A stretch of 64,000 nucleotides of DNA, taken from contig JBATNZ010000008.1 of the NCBI GenBank assembly GCA_049290615.1, forward strand, positions 9,520 to 73,519. The letters are read 5' to 3'. The first letter of the stretch is position 1, and the number at the start of each line of letters is the position of its first letter. This document shows, piece after piece, positions 16,221-25,849 of this stretch. The translations under genes and the position numbers were made by a program. The stretch comes from Contendibacter sp049290615 (lineage in GTDB: Bacteria; Pseudomonadota; Gammaproteobacteria; Competibacterales; Competibacteraceae). The notes under the pieces were generated by a model. The model was not told the DNA's origin and made no database searches. It worked only from the letters and a program-made list of their open reading frames with translations.

Positions 16221-17729
16221 TCACGAGGAAGGATAAACGATCAACTGCTGGCCAGCCTTCAGGGTACTCTTGCTGTTCAGGCCGTTCCACTGCGCCAGTT
16301 GCTGGGAAGGGACACTGTGCCGTTTGGCGATCATGTCCAGGGTTTCGCCCTTTTGGACCGTGTGTTTGCTGGGGGCTAAAAGGCGGGCGCCCGGTGAGTT
16401 CGCAACCAGGTTCTGGGCCTGTTCCCGGGGCAGCAATAGGTTGTAGGCGCGCACCGGCGGTTCGATGCCGAGTTTGAAACCAGGGTTGAAGCGGAAAAAC
16501 TCCTCGATGGGGATGCCGGCGGCTGTGACGCTGTCGAATACTTTGGTCTCGGGGGTGAGGTCGACCCGGTATAGATAGGGTTGATTGTCGATCGCCTGGA
16601 GTTTCACGCCATACACCACGGGATCGGCGATGATATGCGCCAGCGCCACGATCCGAGGTACGTAATCCTGCGTCTCCCTGGGCAGATTCAGGCTCCAGAA
16701 CAGCGATTGCGGTGGCGCTTCGGGAGCCGCCGGGCGGGCGGATACCGAAAGGGCCAGGGCCAGAATCACGGCGGGGTGCGTTTCCACGAGGGCGGTCGCC
16801 GGGGGTGGTTCGGCGGCGTGTGCCTTGATTGCGTCCTGCACGGCGCGCGGCCCGGCGTTGTACGCCGCCAGCGCCAGCAACCAGTCGCCATCGAACAGTT
16901 TGTTCAGGTAGCGCAGATAGCGCAGGGCCACCTCGGTCGAGGTATGGATATCGAGGCGGCCGTCATAGCCCTCGGCCAGCATCAGCCCCCATTCCTGTCC
17001 AGTGGTCGGGATGATCTGCCAAAGGCCGGCGGCGTCCTTGGGAGAAACGGCGGTAGGTTCGAACGCGCTTTCCACCATCGGCACCAAAGCCAGATCCATC
17101 GGCAGCTCGCGCCGGTCGATGTGCTCCACGATGTAGTACAGGTACGGCTGGGCGCGCTGGACGAACAGGTTCAGATAACCGGGATTGCGTTTCAGAACGT
17201 CGATTCGCTCCGCGATCCGGGGGTGTTCCACATCGGCTAGCGCCAAGCGCCCCCGCATCCGGCCCCAGAGGTCTTTGTTGACGACCGGGACTTTACCCTT
17301 GCTTTTGCGAATCGAGGCCGCGGTTTGCTTGGCCTTGATCGGCGTGGATGGGGTGGCGGTTGGGACGGCGACCGCCTCGGTTTTCCCAGGCGTTCCGGCC
17401 TTGGCGGGTTGGGTGGGTCCATTCCCCTGTACCGGGATGATCGCCACGATTCGGGGTTCGGGGGTTCTTTCGACTTTCGCGGGAGGGATTGGCCTTTGCG
17501 CCACCACGACATCTCGGGAGGGAGCCACGGGTTGCCGATTAGCGGCGTCGGTCGCCGGCTGGCGATAGTCGGACGGATCGCGGGTTTGCCAGTAGTCGAC
17601 GTAGGTGGTGTCAGCCACTTTCCCGGAATCGGTGGCGTCATCGGCGCCCAAGGGCGGTAGCCAGGCGCAGGCTCCCAAGGTGGAGGTGAGAAATAGCGTG
17701 GTCAGGGTCTTGGGCATGAGTTTCGGCAT
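16221..17729 (-). CDS. mltD: Membrane-bound lytic murein transglycosylase D
   Basis: This is a lipoprotein lytic transglycosylase cleaving the MurNAc-GlcNAc bond of peptidoglycan. From the ATG at 17729 there are 502 residues, with a lipobox (STLGAC) placing the lipidated Cys at residue 21. A Pro/Thr/Lys-rich linker follows, then the SLT domain with the catalytic Glu in VPMVESAF and the AAGLWQIIPTTGQEWG motif. The C-terminus carries one LysM domain (HTVQKGETLDMIAKRHSVPS); E. coli MltD has two. An upstream start at 17789 would put a hydrophilic lead ahead of the signal and is disfavoured. Confidence 0.92.
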   Translation of the reverse strand: MPKLMPKTLTTLFLTSTLGACAWLPPLGADDATDSGKVADTTYVDYWQTRDPSDYRQPATDAANRQPVAPSRDVVVAQRPIPPAKVERTPEPRIVAIIPVQGNGPTQPAKAGTPGKTEAVAVPTATPSTPIKAKQTAASIRKSKGKVPVVNKDLWGRMRGRLALADVEHPRIAERIDVLKRNPGYLNLFVQRAQPYLYYIVEHIDRRELPMDLALVPMVESAFEPTAVSPKDAAGLWQIIPTTGQEWGLMLAEGYDGRLDIHTSTEVALRYLRYLNKLFDGDWLLALAAYNAGPRAVQDAIKAHAAEPPPATALVETHPAVILALALSVSARPAAPEAPPQSLFWSLNLPRETQDYVPRIVALAHIIADPVVYGVKLQAIDNQPYLYRVDLTPETKVFDSVTAAGIPIEEFFRFNPGFKLGIEPPVRAYNLLLPREQAQNLVANSPGARLLAPSKHTVQKGETLDMIAKRHSVPSQQLAQWNGLNSKSTLKAGQQLIVYPSS

Positions 17730-17839
17730 TGCTTTTTCCCGGTCGTGGCGGTTGCTGTTCGCTGGCGCGGCGGCGGCGCGGGCGGCCACTTTGCATCATG
17801 ATGGTAACTTTGCGGTGTATTTTCAACGGAACCGACCAT

Positions 17840-18688
17840 TCAACCGGCCCCGGTCGCCATCGGCCGGCCAGGATCGCGGATCCACTCACTCCAGGAACCG
17901 GCGTACAGCCGCGAACCGCGCAGGCCGGCGGCTTCCATCGCCAGCAGGTTGTGGCAGGCGGTCACCCCGGAACCACAACTATGCACCACCGCGGTCGGTG
18001 ACCGGTCGCCCAACGCCGCCGCGAACCGCGCCCGCAGTTCGGCGCGGGGTAAAAAGAGACCGTCGGCGGTTAAATTACCCTCGGTCGGCAGATTGACCGC
18101 GCCCGGAATATGGCCGGCGACCGGATCGATCGGCTCCATCTCGCCCCGAAAGCGTGCTGCCGCTCGTGCATCCAGCAACACCTTCTCCGCTGGCAGCGCT
18201 TGCACCTGCGCGGTCGTCAACCAAAGCCGGTCGTCCGGTCGGCCATGGAATACCGTCGGTTGCACGTTCGGCGATTCGGCGGTCAACGGCAGCTCCGCCC
18301 GTTGCCAGGCTGGAAAACCGCCATCCAGCACCGCCACCGCATCGTGCCCCAGCCAGCGCAGCAACCACCACAGCCGCGCCGACGCCAACATTCCGCCCAT
18401 GTCGTCGTAGGCCACGACCTGTGTTTTATGGCCGATGCCCCATTCTCCCAGGGTGCGAGCCAACCGGGCCGGATCGGGCAACGGGTGACGGCCGGTGGTC
18501 GGGGTGATGGGGCTGGACAGATCTTCGTCGAGATGGGCGTAGCGGGCGCCGGAAATATGGCTCTCCCGGTAGGCGCGGCGACCGGCTGCGGTGTCCATCA
18601 GGCTGAAACGGCAATCCACCACCACCCAGTCGGGATCGTCGAGATGGGCGTGCAGGGTAGCGGCGTCAATCAGGGTGTCGTGATACAT
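17840..18688 (-). CDS. sseA: 3-mercaptopyruvate/thiosulfate sulfurtransferase
   Basis: This is a tandem two-domain rhodanese of 282 residues. The N-terminal inactive domain starts WVVVDCRFSLMDT; the C-terminal domain holds the active-site loop SCGSGVTACH with Cys238. A CGSGVT loop is characteristic of 3-mercaptopyruvate sulfurtransferases, whereas thiosulfate-specific rhodaneses tend to have CRKGVT. No signal peptide is seen, so it should be cytoplasmic. It is 28 bases downstream of rlmJ; the spacer contains AGGGATCA-type direct repeats. The gene symbol follows E. coli SseA. Confidence 0.88.
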   Translation of the reverse strand: MYHDTLIDAATLHAHLDDPDWVVVDCRFSLMDTAAGRRAYRESHISGARYAHLDEDLSSPITPTTGRHPLPDPARLARTLGEWGIGHKTQVVAYDDMGGMLASARLWWLLRWLGHDAVAVLDGGFPAWQRAELPLTAESPNVQPTVFHGRPDDRLWLTTAQVQALPAEKVLLDARAAARFRGEMEPIDPVAGHIPGAVNLPTEGNLTADGLFLPRAELRARFAAALGDRSPTAVVHSCGSGVTACHNLLAMEAAGLRGSRLYAGSWSEWIRDPGRPMATGAG

Positions 18689-18693
18689 GGGTT

Positions 18694-18722
18694 TCCAGGG
18701 ATCAGGGGTCAGGGATCAGGGC
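18694..18722. repeat. Short direct repeats (GATCAGGG type) between rlmJ and sseA
   Basis: The gap shows an imperfect tandem GATCAGGGGTCAGGGATCAGGG. A related stretch (AGCAGGGATTAGGGATCAGG) lies between tldD and pmbA at about 3955-3974. Both sit in very short intergenic gaps inside operons. Confidence 0.55.
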
Positions 18723-19561
18723 GCGGGCGTCAGCCATTCCAGCCGGGTTTGGCCGTGGTCGCCGACGCGCAGTCGTTGCAGCAGTTCCGGCAGCAGGCGG
18801 GCCAGCGTTCCATCCAGCGTCCACGGGGGATTGATGAGGATCATGCCGTTGCCGTGCAGCCCGAGCGGCGCGTCGTAGGGATATAGCCCCAGTTCCACGC
18901 ACAGCATCGCCGGAATCTCCAGCGTTTGCAGAGTTCGTTGCCAGCGCAGACTGGGCGCGCGATCGAGGATGGGGTACCAGAGGGCGATGACGCCGCCGGC
19001 CCAGCGCCGGTGAATGAGCTGGACCGCCTCGATCAGCCGGTCGAATTCATCCTTCAACTCATAGGCCGGGTCCAGCAGCACCAGCCCGCGCCGTTCCGGG
19101 GGCGGTAGCAACGCCTTGAGCGCGGCGTAGCCGTCGGCGTGGTGAACCGCAACTTGGCGGTCGCCGGCGAATTCGGCCTTGAGCGCGGCGTGCTCGGCCG
19201 GATGGAGGTCGGTCAGTATCAGCCGGTCGCCCGTTCGCAGCAAATCGCGGGCGAGGCGCGGCGAACCGGGGTAATCGCGCAAACGGCCGTCCGGGTTCGA
19301 TGCCCGAACTTGCGCCACATAGTCATTCAGTTCCGGACTCAACCCGGACTGATCCCACAGCCGGCCAATGCCGCCGGCGAATTCACGGTTCTTTTGCGCC
19401 GGCGGGGAATTCAGATCGTAACGGCCCGCGCCGGCGTGGGTGTCGAGCACGCAAAACGGTTTGTCCTTGCGTTGCAGGGCGCGGATGAGCTGGACCAGCA
19501 GGACATGTTTGAACACGTCGGCGAAATTGCCGGCGTGGAAGGCGTGGCGGTAGCTCAGCAT
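18716..19561 (-). CDS. rlmJ: 23S rRNA (adenine-2030 N6)-methyltransferase RlmJ
   Basis: This 281-residue class I methyltransferase has the RlmJ N-terminus MLSYRHAFHAGNFADVFKH and a SAM-binding segment FCVLDTHAGAGRYDL. The catalytic motif IV reads DPAYE at residues 164-168, where most RlmJ proteins have DPPYE; the Asp, Tyr and Glu are kept. E. coli RlmJ is 280 residues with its motif at the same position. I start at the ATG at 19561; a much longer open frame upstream is antisense to amrS. It ends next to sseA. Confidence 0.95.
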   Translation of the reverse strand: MLSYRHAFHAGNFADVFKHVLLVQLIRALQRKDKPFCVLDTHAGAGRYDLNSPPAQKNREFAGGIGRLWDQSGLSPELNDYVAQVRASNPDGRLRDYPGSPRLARDLLRTGDRLILTDLHPAEHAALKAEFAGDRQVAVHHADGYAALKALLPPPERRGLVLLDPAYELKDEFDRLIEAVQLIHRRWAGGVIALWYPILDRAPSLRWQRTLQTLEIPAMLCVELGLYPYDAPLGLHGNGMILINPPWTLDGTLARLLPELLQRLRVGDHGQTRLEWLTPAP

Positions 19562-19614
19562 CGCGCCTGCTCGCACTACGGGCGCGGGGTCAATGCAGCG
19601 AACCCGTTGGTGCG

Positions 19615-20709
19615 TCAATCCGCGTATTGTCGAAGGCGCACCGGGCGCCGTCTGGCGCCCCACGTCCCCGGTTGGGCCTCGAACATGCCGGCGCAGGGCG
19701 TGCCGCAGACGTTGCAGCGTCCGTCCGCAGTCAGATTCCACTCGCCGAGCGTGTACCCGTCGCGACCGATCAGCTTCCGGCCGCACTGATGGCAATAGGT
19801 GCTGCCGCCTTTTTCGTCGTTGACGTTGCCAGTGTAGGCGTAATGGATGCCGTTCTTCAGCGCGATCCGCCGCGCCCGGCTCAGGGTCGAAGGCGGAGTA
19901 GGGGAGTGGTTCAGCATCTTCCAGTCTGGATGGAAGGCGGTAAAGTGAATCGGCACCTCCGGTCCCAGGTTTTCCACCACCCACTGGGTCAACGCCTCCA
20001 GTTCGGCATCGGAATCGTTCTCGCCGGGGATCAGCAGGCTGGTGATCTCGAACCAGACTTGAGTTTCCCGCTTGAGATATATCAGGGTATCGAGCACCGG
20101 TTGCAGGTGGCCGCCGCAGATTTTCCAATAAAATTCCTCGGTGAACGCCTTGAGGTCTACGTTGGCGGCGTCCATGTATTGGTAGAATTCCCGGCGCGGT
20201 TCGTCGCACATGTAGCCGGCGGTGACCGCCACCGACTTGATCCCGTAGTCACGGCAGGCGATGGCGACATCCATGGCGTACTCCATGAAAATCACCGGAT
20301 CGTTATAGGTGTAGGCGATGCTGCGGCAGCCTAGCTCGTGAGCCACCCGGGCCAGTTTGTCCGGTGAAGCCTCGTCGGCCAGGGTGTCCATCTCGCGGGA
20401 TTTGCTCATGTCCCAGTTCTGGCAGAATTTGCAGGCCAGATTGCAGCCGGCGGTGCCGAACGACAGCACCGAGGTGCCGGGCAGAAAATGGTTGAGAGGT
20501 TTCTTTTCAATCGGATCGATGCAGAAACCGCTGGACCGGCCATAGCTGGTCAGCATGATCTTGCCGTCGTGACAGCCGCGCACGAAGCACAGGCCCTGCT
20601 GGCCCTCGTGCAGCTTGCAGAAGCGCGGGCAGACATCGCACTGGACCCGGCCATCGTCAAGGGCGTGCCAGTAGCGAGTAGGAAAAAACTCGGTGGTTTG
20701 GTTCATCAT
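19615..20709 (-). CDS. amrS: AmmeMemoRadiSam system radical SAM enzyme
   Basis: This 364-residue radical SAM protein has the cluster motif CNLACKFC (Cys89, Cys93, Cys96). An N-terminal Cys set (CDVCPRFC and a further Cys41) precedes it, and a C-terminal zinc-ribbon-like region carries YCHQCGRK and RCNVCGTPC. The architecture matches the PflA-like radical SAM member of the three-gene AmmeMemoRadiSam system, whose reaction is not settled to my knowledge. It is divergent from amrB and amrA, separated by 159 bases; all three components are therefore together here. E. coli lacks an obvious equivalent at its recBD locus. Confidence 0.93.
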   Translation of the reverse strand: MMNQTTEFFPTRYWHALDDGRVQCDVCPRFCKLHEGQQGLCFVRGCHDGKIMLTSYGRSSGFCIDPIEKKPLNHFLPGTSVLSFGTAGCNLACKFCQNWDMSKSREMDTLADEASPDKLARVAHELGCRSIAYTYNDPVIFMEYAMDVAIACRDYGIKSVAVTAGYMCDEPRREFYQYMDAANVDLKAFTEEFYWKICGGHLQPVLDTLIYLKRETQVWFEITSLLIPGENDSDAELEALTQWVVENLGPEVPIHFTAFHPDWKMLNHSPTPPSTLSRARRIALKNGIHYAYTGNVNDEKGGSTYCHQCGRKLIGRDGYTLGEWNLTADGRCNVCGTPCAGMFEAQPGTWGARRRPVRLRQYAD

Positions 20710-20818
20710 GGCCTCCTTCGCAAAGGCTCTCGTCGTTTTTCGGCCAGTGGGAATACTGGCTACCGTAATATTTGGATCACTCTACATATAGACCGTCGCC
20801 GGCGAATTGAATTTAAGC

Positions 20819-20847
20819 CCTATACTCTAACCGATTGGTATTGGCAA
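20819..20847 (-). promoter_or_regulatory. Candidate sigma70 promoter for amrS
   Basis: On the minus strand TTGCCA (20847-20842) and TATAGG (20824-20819) are separated by 17 bases, pointing toward amrS about 110 bases away. The -10 box is only a partial match, so this is a tentative call. The opposite strand holds TATACT at 20821-20826 without a good -35 box. Confidence 0.3.
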
Positions 20848-20868
20848 ACTCATCGGGAGGGCGTCGTT

Positions 20869-21657
20869 ATGCAAACCGTGCGCACACCCGCCGTGGCGGG
20901 ATCGTTCTATCCGGCCGATGCTACGGAACTGCACGCTCAGGTGCGGCAGTTTCTGAATCAGGTCGAACCGTCGGCCGAACCGCCGCCCAAGGCGATCATC
21001 GTGCCTCATGCCGGCTACATCTACTCCGGACCCATCGCCGCCTCGGCCTACGCCCGGCTGCGGGCGGTCCGCGACCTGATCACCCGGGTCGTCTTGCTGG
21101 GACCCAGCCACCGGGTCGGGTTCCGGGGTATCGCGGTCAGCGGGATGACGGCGTTCGCTACCCCGCTGGGCCAGATTCCGGTGGATCAGGCTGCGGTCGA
21201 GCAGGTTCGACGCCTGCCGGAAGTGGGCTTCCTGGAGCAGGCCCACGCCCAGGAGCACAGTCTGGAAGTGCATCTGCCGTTCCTACAGGAAGTGCTGGGC
21301 GAATTCAAACTGGTACCGCTGGTGGTGGGCGACGCCCGGCCGGCGGAAGTCGGGGCGGTGCTGGAAGCGTTGTGGGGCGGGCCGGAAACCCTGATCGTCA
21401 TCAGTTCCGATCTGAGCCACTACCACGACTACCAGACCGCCCGCGGCCTGGACAGCGCCACGTCCCAGGCCATCGAGGCGCTGCGCTACGAGGACATCGG
21501 CTACGATCAGGCCTGCGGGCGCAACCCGGTCAACGGTCTGCTGTGGGTGGCGCGGCGCCAGGGCCTGCATGGCGAGACCATCGACCTGCGCAATTCCGGC
21601 GATACCGCCGGCCCACGCGATCAGGTGGTGGGGTATGGCGCCTACGTGTTCCACTGA
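20869..21657 (+). CDS. amrB: AmmeMemoRadiSam system protein B (MEMO1 family)
   Basis: This 262-residue protein is a MEMO1/extradiol-dioxygenase-like fold member. Residues matching the metal site of human MEMO1 are visible: His47 in VPHAGYIYSG, His81 in GPSHRV, His184/186 in SSDLSHYH and Cys216 in ACGRNPVNGLL. The start at 20869 is preceded by GGGAGG at 20855-20860. Bacterial members are encoded with AMMECR1 and a radical SAM enzyme. The gene leads an apparent operon amrB-amrA-recB-recD, with amrA starting 17 bases after its stop. Confidence 0.95.
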   Translation: MQTVRTPAVAGSFYPADATELHAQVRQFLNQVEPSAEPPPKAIIVPHAGYIYSGPIAASAYARLRAVRDLITRVVLLGPSHRVGFRGIAVSGMTAFATPLGQIPVDQAAVEQVRRLPEVGFLEQAHAQEHSLEVHLPFLQEVLGEFKLVPLVVGDARPAEVGAVLEALWGGPETLIVISSDLSHYHDYQTARGLDSATSQAIEALRYEDIGYDQACGRNPVNGLLWVARRQGLHGETIDLRNSGDTAGPRDQVVGYGAYVFH

Positions 21658-21674
21658 CCAGGGTTGGAGCCTTC

Positions 21675-22259
21675 ATGTCCACCGATAAAACGTTGTCGGC
21701 CGGCGACCGGGCCACGCTGCTGGACGTCGCCCGCGCCTCGATCCAGCACGGCCTGCGGCACGGCCAGGCGCTGGCGGTGAATCCGGACGACTATCCGGAA
21801 ACCCTGCGGCCGGTGCGGGCCACCTTCGTGACCCTGGAAACAGGCGGCCAGTTGCGCGGCTGCATCGGCGCGCTCGCCGCCTATCAGCCGCTGGTTCAGG
21901 ACGTCGCCGCCCACGCCTATGCGGCGGCGTTCGAGGACCCCCGCTTTCCCGAACTGCGGCCGGACGAGTGGCCGAAGCTGGAAATCTTCATCTCGGTGCT
22001 GTCGCCGCCGGAGCCGCTGCGCTTTGGCTCCGAAGAGGACTTGCTGGCGCAACTGCGGCCGGGGGTGGACGGGTTGATCCTCCAGTTCCGCCACTACCGC
22101 GCCACCTTCCTGCCGGCGGTGTGGGAGAGCCTGCCCGATCCTTATCTGTTCCTGGCCCAGCTCAAGCACAAGGCCGGATTGCCGCTGGATTTCTGGTCGC
22201 CGGAACTGCGGATGGAACGCTACACAACCGAGTATTTCGGCGCTGGCGACCTGGGGTGA
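21675..22259 (+). CDS. amrA: AmmeMemoRadiSam system protein A (AMMECR1 domain)
   Basis: This 194-residue AMMECR1-domain protein contains the near-invariant LRGCIG motif at residues 60-65 and the downstream HAYAAAFEDPRFPEL and EIFISVLSPPEPL segments of the family. Its biochemical role is unknown; the Cys in LRGCIG is thought likely to be functional. The stop codon TGA overlaps the recB start as TGATG, which is a signature of translational coupling to a DNA repair nuclease subunit. The ATG at 21675 is the only start that keeps the family N-terminus. Confidence 0.95.
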   Translation: MSTDKTLSAGDRATLLDVARASIQHGLRHGQALAVNPDDYPETLRPVRATFVTLETGGQLRGCIGALAAYQPLVQDVAAHAYAAAFEDPRFPELRPDEWPKLEIFISVLSPPEPLRFGSEEDLLAQLRPGVDGLILQFRHYRATFLPAVWESLPDPYLFLAQLKHKAGLPLDFWSPELRMERYTTEYFGAGDLG

Positions 22260-25200
22260 TGGAGCGTCTCGACCCGCTGTATACGCCGCTGACCGGCCTT
22301 AATCTGATCGAGGCCAGCGCCGGCACCGGCAAGACCTACACCCTCACCGCGCTGTATCTGCGCCTGGTGATGGAGGCGGCGATTCCGGTCAACCGGATTC
22401 TGGTCGTCACCTACACCAATGCCGCGACCAAGGAATTGCGCGACCGCATCCGCGAGCGGCTGGCGCAGATCCGGCTGGCGTTCCTGCGCGGCCGGGCCGA
22501 GGCCGACGATGAATTCAGCGTCCGGATGCTGGACTTGTTGCCCGACCGCGATCTCGCCATCCGCCGGTTGACCAACGCCGTGCGCGGCTTCGACGAGGCC
22601 GCCATCTTCACCATTCACGGCTTCTGTCAGCGGGCGCTGGGCGACAATGCGTTTGAAAGCGGCCTGTCGTTCGAGACCGAGTTGCTGACCGATACCGGCG
22701 ATCTGCTCCGGGAAATCGTCGAGGATTTCTGGCGGCGCGAGTTTTATCCCGCCTCGCCGATGGTGGTGCAGTACTTTCTGGATAAAAAATACAGCCCGGA
22801 GAAGTTGCTCGCCGATATCAGCCCGCATCTGGGCAAGCCCTATCTCCAGGTGGTCACGCCGGAAGGGGAGACCAATGGCGCGGCGTTGGAACAGGCTTTC
22901 GTCGCCGCCTGGCAACGCGCGCGGCAACTCTGGATGGATGAGCGGGCCGAGATCGAGGAGTTGTTGTTGAAAGCGCCCGGCCTCAACCGGCAAAAATACA
23001 GCGTGAAATCGATCCCCGGCTGGCTGAACGCCATGGACGGTTATCTCACCGCGGAAATTCCGAAACTCGAACTGTTCTCGAAGTTCGAGCAGTTCACCAC
23101 CTCCAAGCTGCAAAAATCGCTCAAAAACGATCAGACCGCGCCCCGCCACGCTTTCTTCGACGCCTGCGAGACGCTGAAGGCCGCCTGCGAAACTCTGGCC
23201 GATTACTGCCGGCATCAGATTCCGGTGAAACTGCTGGCGTATTGCAACACCGAGCTGGCGGCGCGCAAGCGGCGGCAACAGCTTCAGTCCTACGATGATC
23301 TGCTGCTCAACCTGCGCGAGGCTCTGCACGATCCCCGGCGGGGTACGCCCCTGATTGATACCTTGCGCCGCCGTTACGCCGCCGCGCTGATCGACGAATT
23401 CCAGGACACCGACCCGGTGCAGTACGACATTTTCCGGCGCATCTATGCCGGCACGGCCCATCCAGTGTTTCTGGTCGGCGATCCCAAGCAGGCGATCTAC
23501 AGCTTTCGCGGCGCGGACATCTTCGCCTACCTGGCCGCCCGCCACGATGCCAGCCAGGAGTATACCCTCGACGTTAATTGGCGTTCCGATCCGCGCCTGC
23601 TGACCGCGTTGAACGCAGTGTTCGGCGCGGCCAGGGCACAACCCTTCCTGTTCGACGCCATCGGCTTCCAGCCAGCGATCCCGGCGGAAAAAAAGCAACA
23701 CGAGCCGCTGTGGATTCAGGGTCGGAACGAGCCGCCGCTGCAAGTGTGGTGGCTGGAGCCGGACGGCGATCAAGCGCTGGGCAAGGGTGTCGCCAACGAA
23801 CGGGCGGCGCGGGCGACCGCCGCCGAAATCGCTCGTCTGCTGAATCTGGGCGCGCGCGGTCAAGCTGGTATCGGCGACCGGCCGCTGGCCGGTGGCGACA
23901 TCGCCGTGCTGGTGCGCAGCCATCGGCAGGGCCGGATGGTCCGCGAGCAGTTGCTGCGCTTGCGTGTGCCCAGCGTCCAGCATGTGGACGACAGCGTGTT
24001 TGCCTCGGAGGAGGCGCAACAACTGGAAGGGTTGCTGGCGGCGGTGCTGGAGCCGGGCGACGAGGGCCAGGTGCGCGCGGCGCTGGCCGGCGACTTGTTC
24101 GGATTGAGCGGCGAGGCGTTGTACCGGCTGCGCGATGACGAGCAGGCCTGGGCGCGGTGGCTGGAAACCTTTCAGAGCTACCGGCAACAGTGGCGGGACC
24201 AGGGGTTCATGCACTTTTTCCGCGCCTGGCTGAACGACCAGGCGGCGGCGCCGCGCCTGCTGGCGTTCCGCGACGGCGAACGGCGGCTGACCAATGTGCT
24301 GCACCTGGCCGAACTGCTGCACGTCGCCAGCCGGACTCATTCCGGCATGGCCGGCTTGCTCAAATGGCTCGGCGACCGCCGCCGCGCGCCGGCCAACAAG
24401 GACGAGGAGCAGCAATTGCGACTGGAAAGCGACGAGAATCTGGTGCGGATCGTCACCGTCCACAAGAGCAAGGGGCTGGAATATCCGGTGGTGTTCTGCC
24501 CGTTTCTGTGGGACGGCCGGCTCAGGAGCGACGACAACCCCGATCTTCTGCTGTATCACGATCCCGCGAATCCGGGCCGAACCGTGCTTGCCGTCGGCGC
24601 GGCCGAGGATGATCCGGCCCGGCGTCACGCCCGCAACGAGGAGATGGCCGAGAACCTGCGGTTGTTCTACGTCGCTCTGACCCGCGCCAAGCAGCGCTGC
24701 TACCTGGTTTGGGGCAAGATCAAGGATGCCGACAGCGCCCCCGCCGCCTGGTTGTTGCATCGTCCGCCGGTGGTTGGACCATCCCAGGATGCGCTGGAAG
24801 TCACCCAGGAACGGTTCAAGGTCTTGGAATCGGCGGTGATTCGCGCCGAACTGCACACTGTATTCGCGGCGGCGAACGAGACCGTGGCCATCGCGCCTCT
24901 GCCGCGCGAGCCGGGCCAGATCTATCAACCGCCCGCCGTGGCCGAACCGGAATTGCGGGCGCGCGCCTTCGCGGGGCCGGTGCCGGAATCCTGGCGGGTG
25001 GGCAGTTTCACCGCGTTGACCGCCGGCCACGCGGTCGAGGCCCCCGATTACGACATGACTGTTACCGTTCCCGTGGTTGAAACCGAGCCAGCCGCGGATT
25101 CCGTCCGCGATGTGTTCGCTTTTCCGCGCGGGGCGCGGGCGGGCGTCTGTCTCCACGCCATTTTCGAGCGGCTGGATTTTACCCAGCGGGATCGGGAGCG

Positions 25201-25849
25201 GCTGGAGACGCTGGTTGACCGGACATTGACGGGACACGGGTTGGATGCGGCGGCGTGGACGCCGACGGTGGCGGACTGGGTGGAACGGGTGTTGGCGACG
25301 CCGCTGGACCAGAGCGGGTTGACGCTGGCGACCGTCGCCCCGGAGCGACGGTTCAACGAGCTGGAGTTCACCTATCCGGTGGAGCTATTGCGCGCCGAGG
25401 CGCTGCGGCGGGTGTTGGAGCAGCACGGTTACGCCGCTGGCCCGTTCCGGGAGCGGATCGAAAATCTGGAATTCAGCCCGTTGCACGGCTATATGAAGGG
25501 CTTCATCGATCTGGTATTCGAGTCCGGGGGGCGGTTCTATCTGGTGGATTACAAATCCAACTGGCTTGGACCGGAATCGGCGGCCTATCGCCGTCCGCAC
25601 CTGGACGAAGCGATGGCCCGCGAATCCTACCTGCTGCAATATCTGATCTACACCGTGGCGCTGCACCGTTATCTGCGGTTGCGGGTGCCGGATTACGACT
25701 ACGAGCGGCATTTCGGCGGGGTGTTTTACCTGTTTCTGCGTGGCATGGACCCGACGCTGGGGCCGGATTGCGGCGTGTTCCACGACCGACCCGCGCCGGC
25801 GCTGGCAGCGGCGCTGGATGATCTGATGGCAACCGGCGCTGCTTCATGA
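22259..25849 (+). CDS. recB: Exodeoxyribonuclease V beta subunit RecB
   Basis: This 1196-residue helicase-nuclease is the RecB subunit of RecBCD, which resects double-strand breaks until Chi. UvrD-like motifs are visible: Walker A EASAGTGKT with Lys25, motif II DEFQDTDPVQYD, GDPKQAIYSFRGAD, and VHKSKGLEYPVVF. The C-terminal nuclease has KGFIDLVFESGGRFYLVDYK, containing the D...DYK metal site. Length is near E. coli RecB (1180). It overlaps both neighbours: TGATG with amrA and a four-base ATGA overlap with recD. recC is not in this window and must lie elsewhere if the complex is complete. Confidence 0.97.
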   Translation: MERLDPLYTPLTGLNLIEASAGTGKTYTLTALYLRLVMEAAIPVNRILVVTYTNAATKELRDRIRERLAQIRLAFLRGRAEADDEFSVRMLDLLPDRDLAIRRLTNAVRGFDEAAIFTIHGFCQRALGDNAFESGLSFETELLTDTGDLLREIVEDFWRREFYPASPMVVQYFLDKKYSPEKLLADISPHLGKPYLQVVTPEGETNGAALEQAFVAAWQRARQLWMDERAEIEELLLKAPGLNRQKYSVKSIPGWLNAMDGYLTAEIPKLELFSKFEQFTTSKLQKSLKNDQTAPRHAFFDACETLKAACETLADYCRHQIPVKLLAYCNTELAARKRRQQLQSYDDLLLNLREALHDPRRGTPLIDTLRRRYAAALIDEFQDTDPVQYDIFRRIYAGTAHPVFLVGDPKQAIYSFRGADIFAYLAARHDASQEYTLDVNWRSDPRLLTALNAVFGAARAQPFLFDAIGFQPAIPAEKKQHEPLWIQGRNEPPLQVWWLEPDGDQALGKGVANERAARATAAEIARLLNLGARGQAGIGDRPLAGGDIAVLVRSHRQGRMVREQLLRLRVPSVQHVDDSVFASEEAQQLEGLLAAVLEPGDEGQVRAALAGDLFGLSGEALYRLRDDEQAWARWLETFQSYRQQWRDQGFMHFFRAWLNDQAAAPRLLAFRDGERRLTNVLHLAELLHVASRTHSGMAGLLKWLGDRRRAPANKDEEQQLRLESDENLVRIVTVHKSKGLEYPVVFCPFLWDGRLRSDDNPDLLLYHDPANPGRTVLAVGAAEDDPARRHARNEEMAENLRLFYVALTRAKQRCYLVWGKIKDADSAPAAWLLHRPPVVGPSQDALEVTQERFKVLESAVIRAELHTVFAAANETVAIAPLPREPGQIYQPPAVAEPELRARAFAGPVPESWRVGSFTALTAGHAVEAPDYDMTVTVPVVETEPAADSVRDVFAFPRGARAGVCLHAIFERLDFTQRDRERLETLVDRTLTGHGLDAAAWTPTVADWVERVLATPLDQSGLTLATVAPERRFNELEFTYPVELLRAEALRRVLEQHGYAAGPFRERIENLEFSPLHGYMKGFIDLVFESGGRFYLVDYKSNWLGPESAAYRRPHLDEAMARESYLLQYLIYTVALHRYLRLRVPDYDYERHFGGVFYLFLRGMDPTLGPDCGVFHDRPAPALAAALDDLMATGAAS

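Noticed and set aside
18716..20209. A 497-residue version of RlmJ
   Set aside because: The extra N-terminal 216 residues are antisense-like translation over amrS; the family start MLSYRHAFHAGNFADV is at 19561.
22220..25237. Long open frame of 1005 codons on the minus strand opposite recB
   Set aside because: It is antisense to a well-supported gene with all helicase motifs. High GC makes long shadow frames common and the translation has no recognisable domain.
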